Shown here: positions 21,801-33,079 of the stretch, piece after piece
Numbering within the stretch: position 1 is the first letter of the stretch
Layout: every line of letters starts with the position of its first letter
Assembly: GCF_021869535.1 (NCBI RefSeq)
Contig: NW_026262659.1
Location: forward strand, 10,966,321-11,030,320
DNA length: 64,000 bases
Direction: 5' to 3'
Origin: Mytilus californianus
Taxonomy: Eukaryota; Mollusca; Bivalvia; Mytilida; Mytilidae
Made by a program: the position numbers and the translations under genes
The notes under the pieces: model-generated
The model's input: only the letters and a program-made list of their open reading frames with translations
The model's database searches: none
What the model was told of the DNA's origin: nothing

Positions 21801-22011
21801 ATCCAAACAACAAAAAGACACTAAGTACAGATCTGAGAGTACTCAAAGTTACTGACAGCTAGTTCAAAGCCACTAACAACTGATAAAAAAATCTTGCATC
21901 TAAGACTAAATTATCAATCCGTAAGCTCCCTTTAGAATTTTATAAATTTTAGATTTTACATTTCTGAGTTATGGGGTTTTATTCATTAAAAAAGGGGGGA
22001 TTTTCCAGTTT

Positions 22012-23088
22012 TTGTCGAGCCTGCAACTTTTGTCGCAGAAAGCTCGACATAGGGATAGTGATGTGTCGGCGGCGTTAGCTAACTTCTTAAAAGCTTTATA
22101 TTTTAGAAGGTGGAAGACCTGGATGCTTCATACTTTGTATATGGATGCCTCATGTTACGAAGTTTCCGTCAGCCACATGTCCAATGTCCTTGACCTCATT
22201 TTCATGGTTCAGTGACTACTTGAAAAAAAAGTTAACATTTTTTGTAATGTTAAATTCTCTCTTATTATAAGTAGTAGGATAACTATATTTGGTATGTGCG
22301 TACCTTGCAAGGTCCTCATGCCCGTCAGACAGTTTTCACTCGACCTCGACCTCATTTCATGGATCAGTGAACAAGGTTAAGTTTTGGTGGTCAAGTCCAT
22401 ATCTCAGTTACTATAAGCAATAGGTCAAGTATATTCGTTGTATGGAAGGACTGTAAGTCGTACATGTCCAACTGGCAGGTGTCATCTGACCTTGACCTCA
22501 TTTTCATGGTTCAGTGGTTATAGTTAAGTTTTTGTGTTTTGGTCTGTTTTCTTATACTGTATGCAATAGGTCTACTATATTTGGTGTATGGAATGATTGT
22601 AAGGTGTACATGTCTAGCTGGCAGGTCTCATTTGACCTTGACCTCATTTTCATGGTTCAGTGGTCAAAGTTAAGATTTTGAGTTTTGGTCTTTTTTTCTA
22701 ATACTATATGCAATAGGTCAACTATATTTGGTGTATGGAAATATTTTATGATCTATATGTCAGTCGCGCAGGTTTTATTTGACCTTGACCTCATTTTCAC
22801 AGTTCATTGCTCAGTGTTAAGTTTTTGTGTTTTGGTCTGTTTTTCTTAAACTATAAGCAATAGGTCAACTATATTTGTTGTATGGAAGAATTGTTAACTG
22901 TACATGTCTGCCTGGCATGGTTCATCTGACCTTGACCTCATTTTCATGGTTCATTGGTCAATGTTTAGTTTTCTTGGTTAATGTTAAGTTTATGTGACAG
23001 TTGTAATAAAGCTTTATATTAAGGACTATCAACATAATATCAGTGATAAGTAAAGAAGGCGAGATATTTCAGCGTGTGCACTCTTGTT
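22012..23088 (+). repeat. Full-length family A element
   Basis: The 5' compound hairpin is at 22014-22048 (GTCGAGC...GCTCGAC outer arms). It is followed by a low-complexity joint, tandem units with gaccttgacctcattttc at about 22488, 22633, 22780 and 22928 (spacing ~147 bp), and the common end gcgtgtgcactcttgtt at 23088. Same orientation as the copy at 24649. Confidence 0.88.
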
Positions 23089-24079
23089 GGACAACAACTC
23101 AAAAATGCTTTAAGCAGTTCGCATGAAACTTTGGTGAATTATTTATAGCTATTGATGTAATCTCCCTATAGATTTTCATAAATTTCAAATATGACATTGA
23201 GAAGAAATTGAACTTTATTTGTTTATAGTCTGGCAACAGATTTATTAAGTATTGCGCAACAGCACAGTGTATTGCACAACAGCAAGAAATCTTTAATTGA
23301 ATATAGATTCAATTCATATAACCGATTTCAAGTTCTTTGACTACATTTATTCAGAAACTATAATATGTCAAATATTTAATTACAATCCAAATTCAGACCT
23401 GTATCAAGCTTGAATATTGTGTCCATTTTTGCCCCAACTGTTCAGGGTTGGACCTCTGCGGGTGTATCCAGCTGCGCTCAGCGAATCAGTTTATTTCTTA
23501 ATTAAGAACTCCTTTTTTCATTCATAAATTACTTTAAACTTGGAAATATAATTTTGCTTGGAGTTATAGTTTCTTAAAAAAGTATTGTCATTGAAAGAGT
23601 TGACATGTTGCAATGTACATTTATTCTACATAGTTCTATGGTACCAAATCAAAAGTTTATATAAAAGAAAGAAGTCAAAGGTTTCCCATCATAGTTAAGT
23701 TACATACATTTTTTTTGTACCTGAGGTCGTTGAATATAGATCATTATATAAATAAGGAGATGTGTTATGATTGCCAATGAAACATCCATACTTAACAGTA
23801 ACAAACCACATTTGCAGAGTTGAATAAAATACAGTTGATAACATTTACTTATTACTAAAAAGAAAATGCCTAACTATTTTAAACAGTATTTGAATATCAA
23901 TTATATGGTCATTTTTATAAACTTCCTGTTACAAAACTTTGAATTTTTCGAAAAACTAAGGATTTTCTTATCCAAGGAATAGATTACCTTAGCCGTATTT
24001 GGCACAACTTTTTGGAATTTTGGGTCCTCAATGCTCTTCAACTTTGTACTTGTTTGGCTTTATAACCATTTTGATCTGA
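23089..24079. other. No gene; small family B fragment
   Basis: 23745-23800 carries a short family B end (aaggagatgtgttatgattg ccaatga). The rest has no supported feature. The last ~80 bases before the ribozyme may belong to its host element. Confidence 0.45.
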
Positions 24080-24123
24080 GCGTCACTGATGAGTCTTATG
24101 TAGACGAAACGCGCGTCTGGCGT
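24080..24123 (+). ncRNA. Hammerhead self-cleaving ribozyme, copy 1
   Basis: All hammerhead core elements are in order. Stem I is 24080-24085 (GCGTCA) paired with 24118-24123 (TGGCGT), six pairs with two G-U. The core CTGATGA is at 24086-24092. Stem II is GTCT/AGAC (24093-24096, 24102-24105) with a 5-nt loop. GAAA is at 24106-24109. Stem III is only three pairs (A24109-T24116, C-G, G-C) with a 2-nt loop. The cleavage site follows GTC at 24117. A minimal stem III and open stem I are typical of type I hammerheads in retrozymes and Penelope-like elements, reported from bivalves (known). The cleavage activity is inferred. Confidence 0.88.
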
Positions 24124-24648
24124 ATTAAATTATAATCCTGGTACCTTTGATAACTAATTTGACTATAAACATAGATAAAAAAAGGTACAAACTGGACATA
24201 ATGCACTAGTTCATAAACAAGTGAGAACAATCACCTTCATATAGTGCTCAGAATATGACATTCATATAACTTGTTCAATATCATTAGAGAACTCTAAATC
24301 TTAAATACTGAAAGCCACCTCTGATAAGTACACTGTACAATGCAAGATAATGATATAACTGGACTAAAAATACACACAACCTGTAATTAACTGCCTTTAC
24401 AGCGCTTTCGCGCTTTGATTCTCCATATCTAATCGATAGAATTGTCTAAAATTCTAAAAAAAAGCAAACAATATTTACCCAGGATTATTGCAGAAATGTA
24501 TGAAAAAATTTGAGGCGACCAATTTTTGGAATTTGCTACTTATTGAGGCCGAGCCGTAACGTTAGCGAGAAAAGGACAAAAAAATATTCCACAACTATTT
24601 CTATAATTTTTTTTTTTTAAATTAATTTATTCATTACATATGGTTTTA
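24124..24648. other. Downstream flank of the hammerhead, no gene
   Basis: The first ~30 bp (aaattataatcctggtacct) recur, diverged, after the second hammerhead, so the host repeat continues at least to ~24155. Beyond that nothing is recognisable. Confidence 0.45.
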
Positions 24649-25903
24649 TTGTCGAGCCTGCGACTTTTGTCGCAGAAAGCTCGACATAGGGATAGCGATC
24701 CGGCGGCGGCGGCGGCGGCGGCTACGGCGGCGGCGGCGGCGTTAGCTAACTTCTTAGAAGCTTTATATTTTAGAAGATGGAAGACCTGGATGCTTCATAC
24801 TTTGTATATGGATGCCTCATGTTACGAAGTTTCCGTCAGTCACATGTCCAATGTCCTTGACCTCATTTTCATGGTTCAGTGACTACTTGAAAAAAAAGTT
24901 CAGATTTTTTGTAATGTTAAATTCTCTCTTATTATAAGTAATAGGATAACTATATTTGGTATGTGCGTACCTTGCAAGGTCCTCATGCCCGTCAGACAGT
25001 TTTCACTTGACCTCGACCTCATTTCATGGATCAGTGAACAAGGTTAAGTTTTCGTGGTCAAGTCCATATCTCAGATACTATAAGCAATAGGTCTAGTATA
25101 TTCGGTGTATGGAAGGACTGTAAGGTGTACATGTCCAACTGGCAGGTGTCATCTGACCTTGACCTCATTTTCATGGTTCAGTGGTTATAGTTAAGTTTTT
25201 GTGTTTTGGTCTGTTTTTCTTATACTGTATGCAATAGGTCTACTATATTTGGTGTATGGAATGATTGTAAGGTGTACATGTCTAGCTGGCAGGTGTCATC
25301 TGACCTTGACCTCATTTTCATGGTTCAGTGGTCAAAGTTAAGTTTTTGAGTTTTGGTCTTTCTTTCTAATACTGCATGCAATAGGTCAGCTATATTTGGT
25401 GTATGGAATGATTGTAAGGTGAACATGTCTAGCTGGCAGGTGTCATCTTACCTTGACCTCATTTTCATGGTTCAGTGGTCAAAGTTAAGTTTTTGAGTTT
25501 TGGTCTTTTTTTCTAATACTATATGCAATAGTTCAACTATATTTGGTGTATGGAAATATTTTATGATCTATATGTCAGTTACACAGGTTTTATTTGACCT
25601 TGACCTCATTTTCAAGGTTCATTGCTCAGTGTTAAGTTTTTGTGTTTTCGTCTGTTTTTCTTAAACTATAAGCAATAGGTCAACTATATTTGTTGTATGG
25701 AAGAATTGTTAGCTGTACATGCCTGCCTAGCATGGTTCATCTGACCTTGACCTCATTTTCATGGTTCATTGGTCAATGTTTAGTTTACTTGGTTAATGTT
25801 AAGTTTATGTGACAGTTGTAATAAAGCTTTATATTTAGGACTATCAACATAATATCAATGATTAGTAAAGAAGGCGAGACATTTCAGCGTGTGCACTCTT
25901 GTT
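24649..25903 (+). repeat. Full-length family A element with GGC microsatellite
   Basis: The hairpin at 24651-24685 is followed by (GGC)n-rich DNA at about 24700-24740, then five core units with gaccttgacctcattttc near 25155, 25302, 25449, 25596 and 25743, a regular 147-bp spacing. The end gcgtgtgcactcttgtt is at 25903. The start codon and alanine-rich frame at 24640 are a product of the GGC run. Confidence 0.9.
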
Positions 25904-26500
25904 TCAAGGAATATAGGTACCAAGGATTCATCATTTCACTTCAGTGCAGTTAATACTTCATATTTACACTAAAACGCTAACAATTTCTAAATCTACCGCA
26001 CTTGCTATGAAAAACTTAGAAAAAATGAGACTCCTGCATTCAAATGGGAACAAATTTTTGCCTTGGCTTGAACACTCCTGTTCTTTACGAATTTCGATTT
26101 CAAAAACTAGCGAGAATAGGATGTAAAAATTTTTAGAAAATCGAAGGATAGGTATTTTTTTGTTCCCATTTTTAATAAAGCCATTTTATCCTACAGTGCA
26201 GAAAATCAATATCCGAAATTCTATGTTCAGATATAAAAAAATGAGATTTCCTTTTATTTTAATGTTCAAAAATGAAAATAATATGTAAATTCATATATTT
26301 TTCTCATATAAATGTGCTTACAATCAACAGTATTTATCGTCGGTACTTTGCCGCAAATGAACGAAAAAAAATTACAAAAGCGCGCCATTTTTCTTTTGAC
26401 GTCGGCCGACGCAAAATAGTCCAATTTTCGGCGTAAGACTACTGAGCGCCGCCGAATCACATTTTGGCCAAAAAGGCACATCCGGTTGTCCTACTGAATA
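25904..26500. other. Left flank of the hAT transposon, no gene
   Basis: No supported coding sequence. Slightly CpG-richer near 26340-26480. Confidence 0.4.
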
Positions 26501-26559
26501 ACAAGCAGGGGCGTAGCTACCCGGAGGCACGACAGCACGTGCATCCACGTCGTTTTCAC

Positions 26560-26609
<50 letters not shown>
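26560..26609. repeat. Poly-A/(GA)n microsatellite inside the hAT 5' region
   Basis: A run of about 28 A followed by ~11 GA dinucleotides, ending at the atgaatcgg stretch. Confidence 0.9.
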
Positions 26610-26771
26610 TGAATCGGTCAATCGGAATCGGACAGAGTGATGCATGTATTATCTAAGACTATTATGATTATGATATTTGTTTAACGTTCGGAGACTGTTT
26701 GTGTCTTTTCCGTCTATCCCGGATATTAGTTTGACAGCCTAGTAACAAGTGTTGATGAAGCTGTTCGAGTC

Positions 26772-29700
26772 GTGCAGAAAAAGATATTTTCTTATTTCAA
26801 ACCGAATCCAGATTCATCTGATTCGCGTTCTGAAGGAAGAGGCTCAGATGATCACACCTCCGCAAAGATCGATGATCCCCCAACACAGTCACTAACTGAC
26901 TCGTCGACTCCGTCTTCATCTAACCACCCTCCTTATCCAGATATTGGCAATATCTCCATAGAATGTTCACAACAAGACAGAGTGAAACTAGATTTGCTGA
27001 CAAATACATCTTGGGAACATGTTGCTAAATACAAGTTTCCTTTAAGGTAATTCATAATTTTACGAACAAAAGAAATTAAAAATTATTAAGAAATTGAACA
27101 ATATATATACCGAATGTATTTATTACGTTAAAAGATTAGCCACTACCTGTAAAAACGGTAAAGGCTGGTTTAATTCCCACATAATGCACTTATTTATTGT
27201 GAATGCCATTTTTTTCTCGCCTTTATCCTCCCGTTCCTTGCCCAACGGAGTACGGGGTATACTGGTTCCTGTGTACCTCTCTCCGTGCGTCCGTCCGTAA
27301 CAACGTTTTTCTCAGCAACTATTCATCACAGCAAATTACTCCTCAGTTTCCTACTTGCTGTTTCCCGACCTTTTTTTATTTCGTACTTATGGTCAGACAT
27401 GGATGTTTTGGTGGCATTTCTTGAGATATGTCTCATTGGCAATCATACAACATCTTCTTATTTCAATATTTCATAGATTAGTCGTAACTAGTAAGCAATA
27501 GCTCACAGTTGGCGATTTCGTATTTAGTAAAACAAGACTCAGATCATTAGTGGTTGACGGCTTCAGAGTTATGCCTCATACGATGAAAATAAAATCATTT
27601 CTTTCAGAATCCCCTTGGTCATGTTTGCAGTACATGTATTAAAAATGTCATACCTTCATGTACATATGTATTTTCCGCCTGGACATTTCTATTTGTCTAT
27701 CCGTATGCCTGTCAGGCATGAATTTTACATAAATACATAAAAGAGGGACGAAAGATACCAGAGAGACAGTCAAACTCATAGATCGAAAATAAACTGACAA
27801 CGCCATTGCTAAAAAATTAAAAGACATAAAGTATGGTTTATCGATTTGAAGAGACACATTTGAATGCCCCTGCCTCTAGTCGAATGGGGCATTAAGTTAC
27901 CTTTGACCGAAACACGCATTTGAATTTAGACAGTGAGTCATTTATAGTTATGCCCCTTTATAACTTGGAAAATTGCAAGGCTTGAGCGGGGGCATTCGTG
28001 TCCTCAGGCACATCGTGTCCTCAGGCACATTCTTTTATTATTTTCAAGTGCTTTTTTCGTTATATCTTTAAAATTCACCTAGAAATCGTTTCAAAACAGG
28101 AAAACTCAATTGTATTTAATTTGTAGGACCATTAGAAATGTCAACAGATCGCTGCAGTGGAGTTGGCTTGAAAAATACCCTTGGATGAGATATTCTGTTG
28201 TGAATGATGCTGTCTATTGTGCACCTTGTGTTTTGTTTGGGCCACAGAGACAAGATACAAAGGAAAAAACTTTTTCACTATCTTCTCCCGTCACAGATTG
28301 GGGAAATCTAAGTCGATGCGTCTCACGACATATTAATGAAAAAAGTAAGCATCACGACAACGTGCTTGCAGCAACTGAATTTCTTCGTATAAAATCCGGA
28401 GAAAAGTCCGATATATTGGAGTCATTGTCGGAGAGTTTCAATGCTAGAATCAAGAGAAACCGAGAAGTTCTTTCTTGTATTATTGACGCTATTTTGTTAT
28501 GCGGTAAACAAAATCTTGCAATCAGAGGTCACGAGGAAAAACATAGCAATTTTGTTGCTCTCCTTCACATGAGAGCCAAGGATAACATCGTACTTGCAGA
28601 TCATCTTGCTTTTGCTGATCCACAGAAAAAGTACACATCACCAGATATCCAGAATGAACTCATTGAATTATGTGCAGATCAGATTATTTCGACATTGGTC
28701 CAGGATTGTAATGATTCAAAATATTTTGGTTTCATGTCCGACGAGGCGACTGACTGCTCAACCAAAGAACAGGCGTCTATCTGTGTAAGATTTTTTGACA
28801 AGACAACAAAGTCAATTCGAAAGGAATTTCTTGGCTTCGCGGAAGCATCCCGAACTACAGGAGAGGCATTGGCAGAACTTTTTCTGGAACAATTAGAATT
28901 GAAAGGGATCGATGTTGATCCTATGCGTGCTCAGGGTTACGACGGGGCTGCTAATATGTCTGGTATACATAAAGGCGTCCAATCGAGAATAAAAGAAAGA
29001 ATACCTGGAGCAAGTTACGTACATTGCAAAGCCCATAACCTGAATTTGTCAATTGCACATGCTAGTGAAGAACCATTAATTAGAAATCTTATGAACACTG
29101 TGCAGGCTATTGCTTTCGCATTCGATTACTCAGCAAAAAGAGTCCTCTTTTTTAAAGAAAGCCTGGAACAGAATGCAGTAGTAAGAGAAGAAATGGATAG
29201 ACGTCAGAAACTGAAAACCCTTTGTGAAACCCGTTGGGCCAGTAGATCAGAATCGTTATATACTTTTCTTACTGCGTTTAAAGTTATAGTTGATTCCCTA
29301 GAGAACCTAGAGCAACATGGTGACCCAAAAGCTCGTAGCTATGCTTGTTCAATCAAGAAATTTGACTTTATTATCACTTTGGTTGCGGCATAATCTATTT
29401 TGCAACCCTTAGTTCCCTTTCTGAAATGCTACAAAGGAAATCTGTTGATCTCATTGAAGCTGTGTCTGAGAGTAGAGTTGTAATTGAACAGTTGAACAGA
29501 AAACGGAACAGCATAGAAGCCTGGGATGAGTTGTTTGAGAAAGCAGTACAAGTAGCAGATACCGTGGAGGAGGTTCCTACCATGCCGAGAGCTGCCGGTA
29601 GACAGCGTCATCGCGTAAATGTACCAGCTGAAACGCCCAGTCAGTACGGAAACGTGCAATGTTTCTACCATTTCTTGATCACCTGATACAAGAACTTACA

Positions 29701-30192
29701 CGCAGATTGGTTTCCAACGAAGATCGGTTTTCTGCCCAGTATTTGATACCAACAAAGCTAAATGGGATTAATCAGGAAGTAACCAACATCTTATTTGAGA
29801 CATTTAGAAATGACCTTAATGTTAACAATGTTGAACAATTTCGCGAGGAAGTTGAACGATGGATTGTAAGGTGGGATATAGCAGCGGACCCAAAGCCATC
29901 CACTCTTTCGGAAATTCTGCCAGTGACAAACAGTGACCTATATCCAAACATTTACATTTGTCTGCTGATTCTAGTGACAATGCCGGTGACAACAGCAACA
30001 GCAGAGAGGAGTTTTAGCGTAATGAGAAGAGTGAAAACTTATGTCCGCTCTACAATGCATACAGAAAGACTTTCTAGTCTGTCCATCCTTCATGCATACA
30101 AACATTGGGAAATTGATGTTGAAAAAGTTATTGACACATTTGCTGTTAAGAAGAAACGTCGTTTGGGATTCCTTTTTTCTGACCAGAATTAA
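26772..30192 (+). pseudogene. hAT transposase (TTF-type finger, DUF4371, dimerisation domain), two lesions
   Basis: Exon 1 is open from 26730 to the donor at 27047. It has no in-frame ATG; the QKKIFSYF stretch begins at 26775. The intron is 27047-28126 (gt...ag). Exon 2 starts at 28127 and joins in frame to give a TTF-type finger (W..LEKYPWMRYS, then YCAPCVLFG). DUF4371 follows with MSDEATD (D at 28740), GYDGAANMSG (D at 28941), CKAH (29025-29036) and RW (29232). The C-terminal dimerisation domain has TAERSFSVMRRVKT (E at 30004). In hAT enzymes these are the DDE triad, CxxH and RW (family knowledge). Lesions: a TAA at 29391 with a frame change and a one-base frameshift near 29648. The stop is at 30190. 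Likely inactive, unless the lesions are assembly errors. Confidence 0.85.
27047..28126 (+). other. Intron of the hAT transposase with repeat fragments
   Basis: GT-AG intron of 1,080 bp. It holds a family B end at about 27425-27470 (tgtctcattggcaatcatac), a family F segment at 27735-27850 (actcatagatcgaaaataaa ctgacaacgcc) and a piece of the tandem-core element related to 12.6 kb at 27868-28035 (gaatgcccctgcc, ttatgcccctttataa). Confidence 0.75.
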
Positions 30193-30369
30193 TATGACTT
30201 CAAGTTAAAAATTCAAAAGATTGAATCATTGTTTTGATATGTTTAGGCTAACAGAAACTCCACATAATATAGTATTGTGTTTATGTTTATGATTATTGTT
30301 TTTTTTATACATCTTTGCTTACATCCACTTCATTTGAACTTTACAAAATTGCTTACATCCACTTCCATT

Positions 30370-30432
30370 TACACTTTGGTGGATAGTTGTCTCATCGGCA
30401 ATCATACCACACCGTCTTATTTTTATATCTAC
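30370..30432 (+). repeat. Family B end fragment inside the hAT 3' region
   Basis: Reads ggatagttgtctcatcggca atcataccacaccgtc then tatttttat; terminal ~60 bp only. Confidence 0.7.
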
Positions 30433-30752
30433 TTTGCTCAATACAAATATAAATATCCAAAAACATATATATGGAACAAACCTCCGTGATTTTTAAAAGA
30501 TCTCACGGCGTACAAAAAACACACAAAAAAAACATATTAAGTGTTCATTTGACTCCAACATTTCGAATTCGAAGTTAAATAAATAATTGACAAAAAAAAA
30601 CACAACAAAAATGTACAAATTTTAATACGGTCGTTACTGTTTTAAAACGCTATATATGCGGAGCGTCCTGGGGGCCTTAGGCGGCCCCCAGACCCCTCGC
30701 CCTTCGGTTTGTGCATCCACTTCATTTACAAGGTAGCTACGCCCCTGACAAG

Positions 30753-31415
30753 CTATTTTTTAATATTAAAAAATCATTTTCAAAAATTAAAAAATCATTT
30801 TCTAGCATTAGATAATCAATTTCTAATATTAGAAAATGGTTTTTTAATATTAGAAAATCATTTTTTAATATTAAAAAATCACTTTTTAATATAAGAAAAT
30901 GAAGTTTTAATATTAAAAAAGAAAAACACTATTTCTTAATATTAGAAAATGAATTTCTAATATTAGAAAATCAATTTCTAATATTAGAAAATGGTTTTCT
31001 AATATTTGAAAATGGTTTTCTAATATTTGAAAATCAATTTCTAATATTAAAAATTTGATTTTCTAATATTAAAAATATATTAGAAAATGAATTTCTAATA
31101 TAAAGAAATGCAACACTTTTTAATATTAAAAAGTGATTTCTTAATATTAGAAAATGATTTCTTAATATTAGAAAATCATTTTTTTAATATTAGAAAATCA
31201 TTTTCTAATATAAGAAATTCATTTTCTAATATTAGAAGTTCATTTTCTAATATTAGAAATTCATTTTCTGATATTAGAAATTCATTTTCTAATATTAAAA
31301 AATAGTGTTTTTCTTTTTTAATATTAAAAGATGATTTTCTAATATACGAAAATTATTTTCTTATATAAAAAAATGATTTTCTAATATAAGAAAATGATTT
31401 TCTAATATTAGAAAA
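30753..31415. repeat. Array of TTCTAATATTAGAA palindromes
   Basis: About 25 units of the type ttttctaatattagaaaatg on a ~25-30 bp pitch, with the centre AATATT conserved and the joining base pairs varying (tca, gaa, ggt, ttt). The array starts at the hAT right target repeat and stops at 31415. It gives spurious long frames rich in FLILEN/FSNIRN repeats. The left hAT flank shows no such array. Confidence 0.9.
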
Positions 31416-31554
31416 TAGCTCTTTTTGTCCACTTTGGCTTGCCATATTGTTTGACGTATTGAAACTATATTGGTCGCAAAACCTACAAATTTTAAAATTC
31501 AATTATAATAAAAGCATGACAAGTTGAAATAAATACTTTAAACGTCGATTTTTT
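31416..31554. other. No gene seen
   Basis: Short AT-rich stretch after the palindrome array; the upstream part may belong to the J repeat. Confidence 0.4.
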
Positions 31555-31960
31555 AGCCGATTTATTTCGCGGACTTTTTGACCTCACCGACGACTGTAGC
31601 GCCAACTAATTAATACGTCATTTCTAAAATCGTGTCTTTCACTGGAAAAAATCGTCAATTTCGCACGCCTTTATGACGTCATTTACCAGATAGAAGGCGC
31701 GCCTGTATCACTGCTCTTTTAAAAGTTTCAAGCACTTTCAGAATCCTCATTCTGTAGGTTAGTATAGAAATAATTAATGTTCCGTAAGTACGTAATCTTA
31801 ATTCCCGTACGACTGAGGGAGGGTGACCAGCTTATTAGATTTAAATTTCCCAAATATTTTGTGCAATATTAATCAACTTTTTTCACCCGTTTGCTCAACA
31901 TGTGTTGGTAATGACGATGCCTACATTTTTGTCACGTGGTGATGGAGGTCACATGATAGA
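31555..31960. repeat. Dispersed repeat J, copy 1
   Basis: Shares several ordered blocks with 48690-48990: tcactggaaaaaatcgtcaa, cctttatgacgtcatttacc agatag, gcgcctgtatc, gctcaacatg and gacgatgcc. Divergence is large, so it is old. The class is unknown. Confidence 0.7.
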
Positions 31961-31974
31961 TTTAGCTAACTACC

Positions 31975-32075
31975 GTATGCCGGAACTGCCGTATTCCCCC
32001 TGCTATTGTTGCTGATAGAGCTTGACGACAACGGACGTTTCCAAGAACTTGCTTTCCAACTGAACTGGGATATAT
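31975..32075. repeat. Repeat K, copy 1
   Basis: The blocks ctattgttgctgatagag, cttgctttccaactga and gggatat are shared in order with 35335-35420. Short and diverged. Confidence 0.5.
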
Positions 32076-32892
32076 GAGATGCAAGCACGCAGTGAATTGT
32101 TGGTATATTGAGTCAGAACACAGTCTTATCATCTGGAAGTGAAAATAAAGAATTTCTTTGCAAGAATTTGTTCTTTCTTTTTGTTTTTGAAAAGAGTTTG
32201 TATGAATTTTGCTTCATATGGGGGAAACAAGTCGACCAGTATAGGTACACAATTAGTAATCGTTTGAATAGCGACTATATATGTTGAAATATCAATCTAC
32301 CAATCTCAACAAATATGTTATTGATAAAGAAAAAGTCCAGCATTTTGATGAAATCATCTTTGTTGTATTTGCTTTTTAAATGTGTGTGGTTCTTTACAAA
32401 GTTAGATTTTTTTATGGCTAAAAACATACGTTTTCATTTTTTGTAGAAAAGCTCTGTTTCATGAGACGTTGTATTTGATCTTTCAAAAGAGAATAGGGAA
32501 TAGTATCACAAAGCGTAGAAAAATCAAAAGTTTTTCAACTTACTTCAAAATCGTAAAGAATGTGATGAACGATTTTGTATTAGATCTTTAGAATGTCAAA
32601 GAATCCACATCTGATTGACATTGCTGGCTGAATATAAATCAGCACAATATTTGTGAATCAATGGTTACTGATTGACTGATACCATCGAGAACTGTCAGTT
32701 TGCTAGCTGTGGTAGTAATATTTTAACGTTTTATATCAATTTCATATCTCAAGACATGTATGTTTTGAATAGTCTTGGTCATGTTTTTTAACCTAATACA
32801 TAAAGTCGTAATGAGCATGAAAACCATTCAGGAAATCGGACCAGTCAAATATTTAAAAAAAAAATCATCCGGATATGTAGTCGAATGAATTA
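32076..32892. other. No gene seen
   Basis: AT-rich, no supported coding sequence or repeat. Confidence 0.4.
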
Positions 32893-33079
32893 CATAATAG
32901 TTATTGAAAAACTGGTCATTATCGTGATATCTGGACTGCCCACAGGACAGTGGTATTGACTAAGACAGCGATAATGATCGAGCCGTAGGGGAGGTCATTA
33001 TCGCTGTCGCAGTTAATACCCCTGTCCTACAGGTAGGCCATGTAACACCATAATGACCAGGTCTTCAATAACTATTATG
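32893..33079. repeat. 187-bp foldback element
   Basis: Left arm CATAATAGTTATTGAA (32893) is mirrored by TTCAATAACTATTATG ending 33079. Pairing extends through most of the length: ctggtcattat/ataatgaccag, gacagcgataatga/tcattatcgctgtc. No clear target duplication. Confidence 0.85.

Larger units (their letters stand above)
26501..30752 (+). mobile_element. hAT transposon, nearly complete
   Basis: Terminal inverted repeats CAGGGGCGTAGCTAC (26506-26520) and GTAGCTACGCCCCTG (30733-30747) are perfect over 15 bp. ACAAG flanks both ends (26501-26505, 30748-30752), a 5-bp direct repeat and not the usual 8 bp. The subterminal motif gtgcatccac occurs in direct orientation at 26539 and 30711, and a 9-bp-arm hairpin (ctgggggcc/ggcccccag) is at 30668-30691. 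An A-run followed by (GA)n lies at 26560-26609. It encodes the two-exon transposase described separately. Confidence 0.9.

Noticed and set aside
24640-24882. Frame with an alanine-rich run starting at the family A hairpin
   Set aside because: The alanines come from a GGC microsatellite and the rest is family A sequence; the same frame without the run occurs at 22012.
30709-31305. Frames rich in FLILEN and FSNIRN repeats
   Set aside because: They are translations of the AATATT palindrome array.
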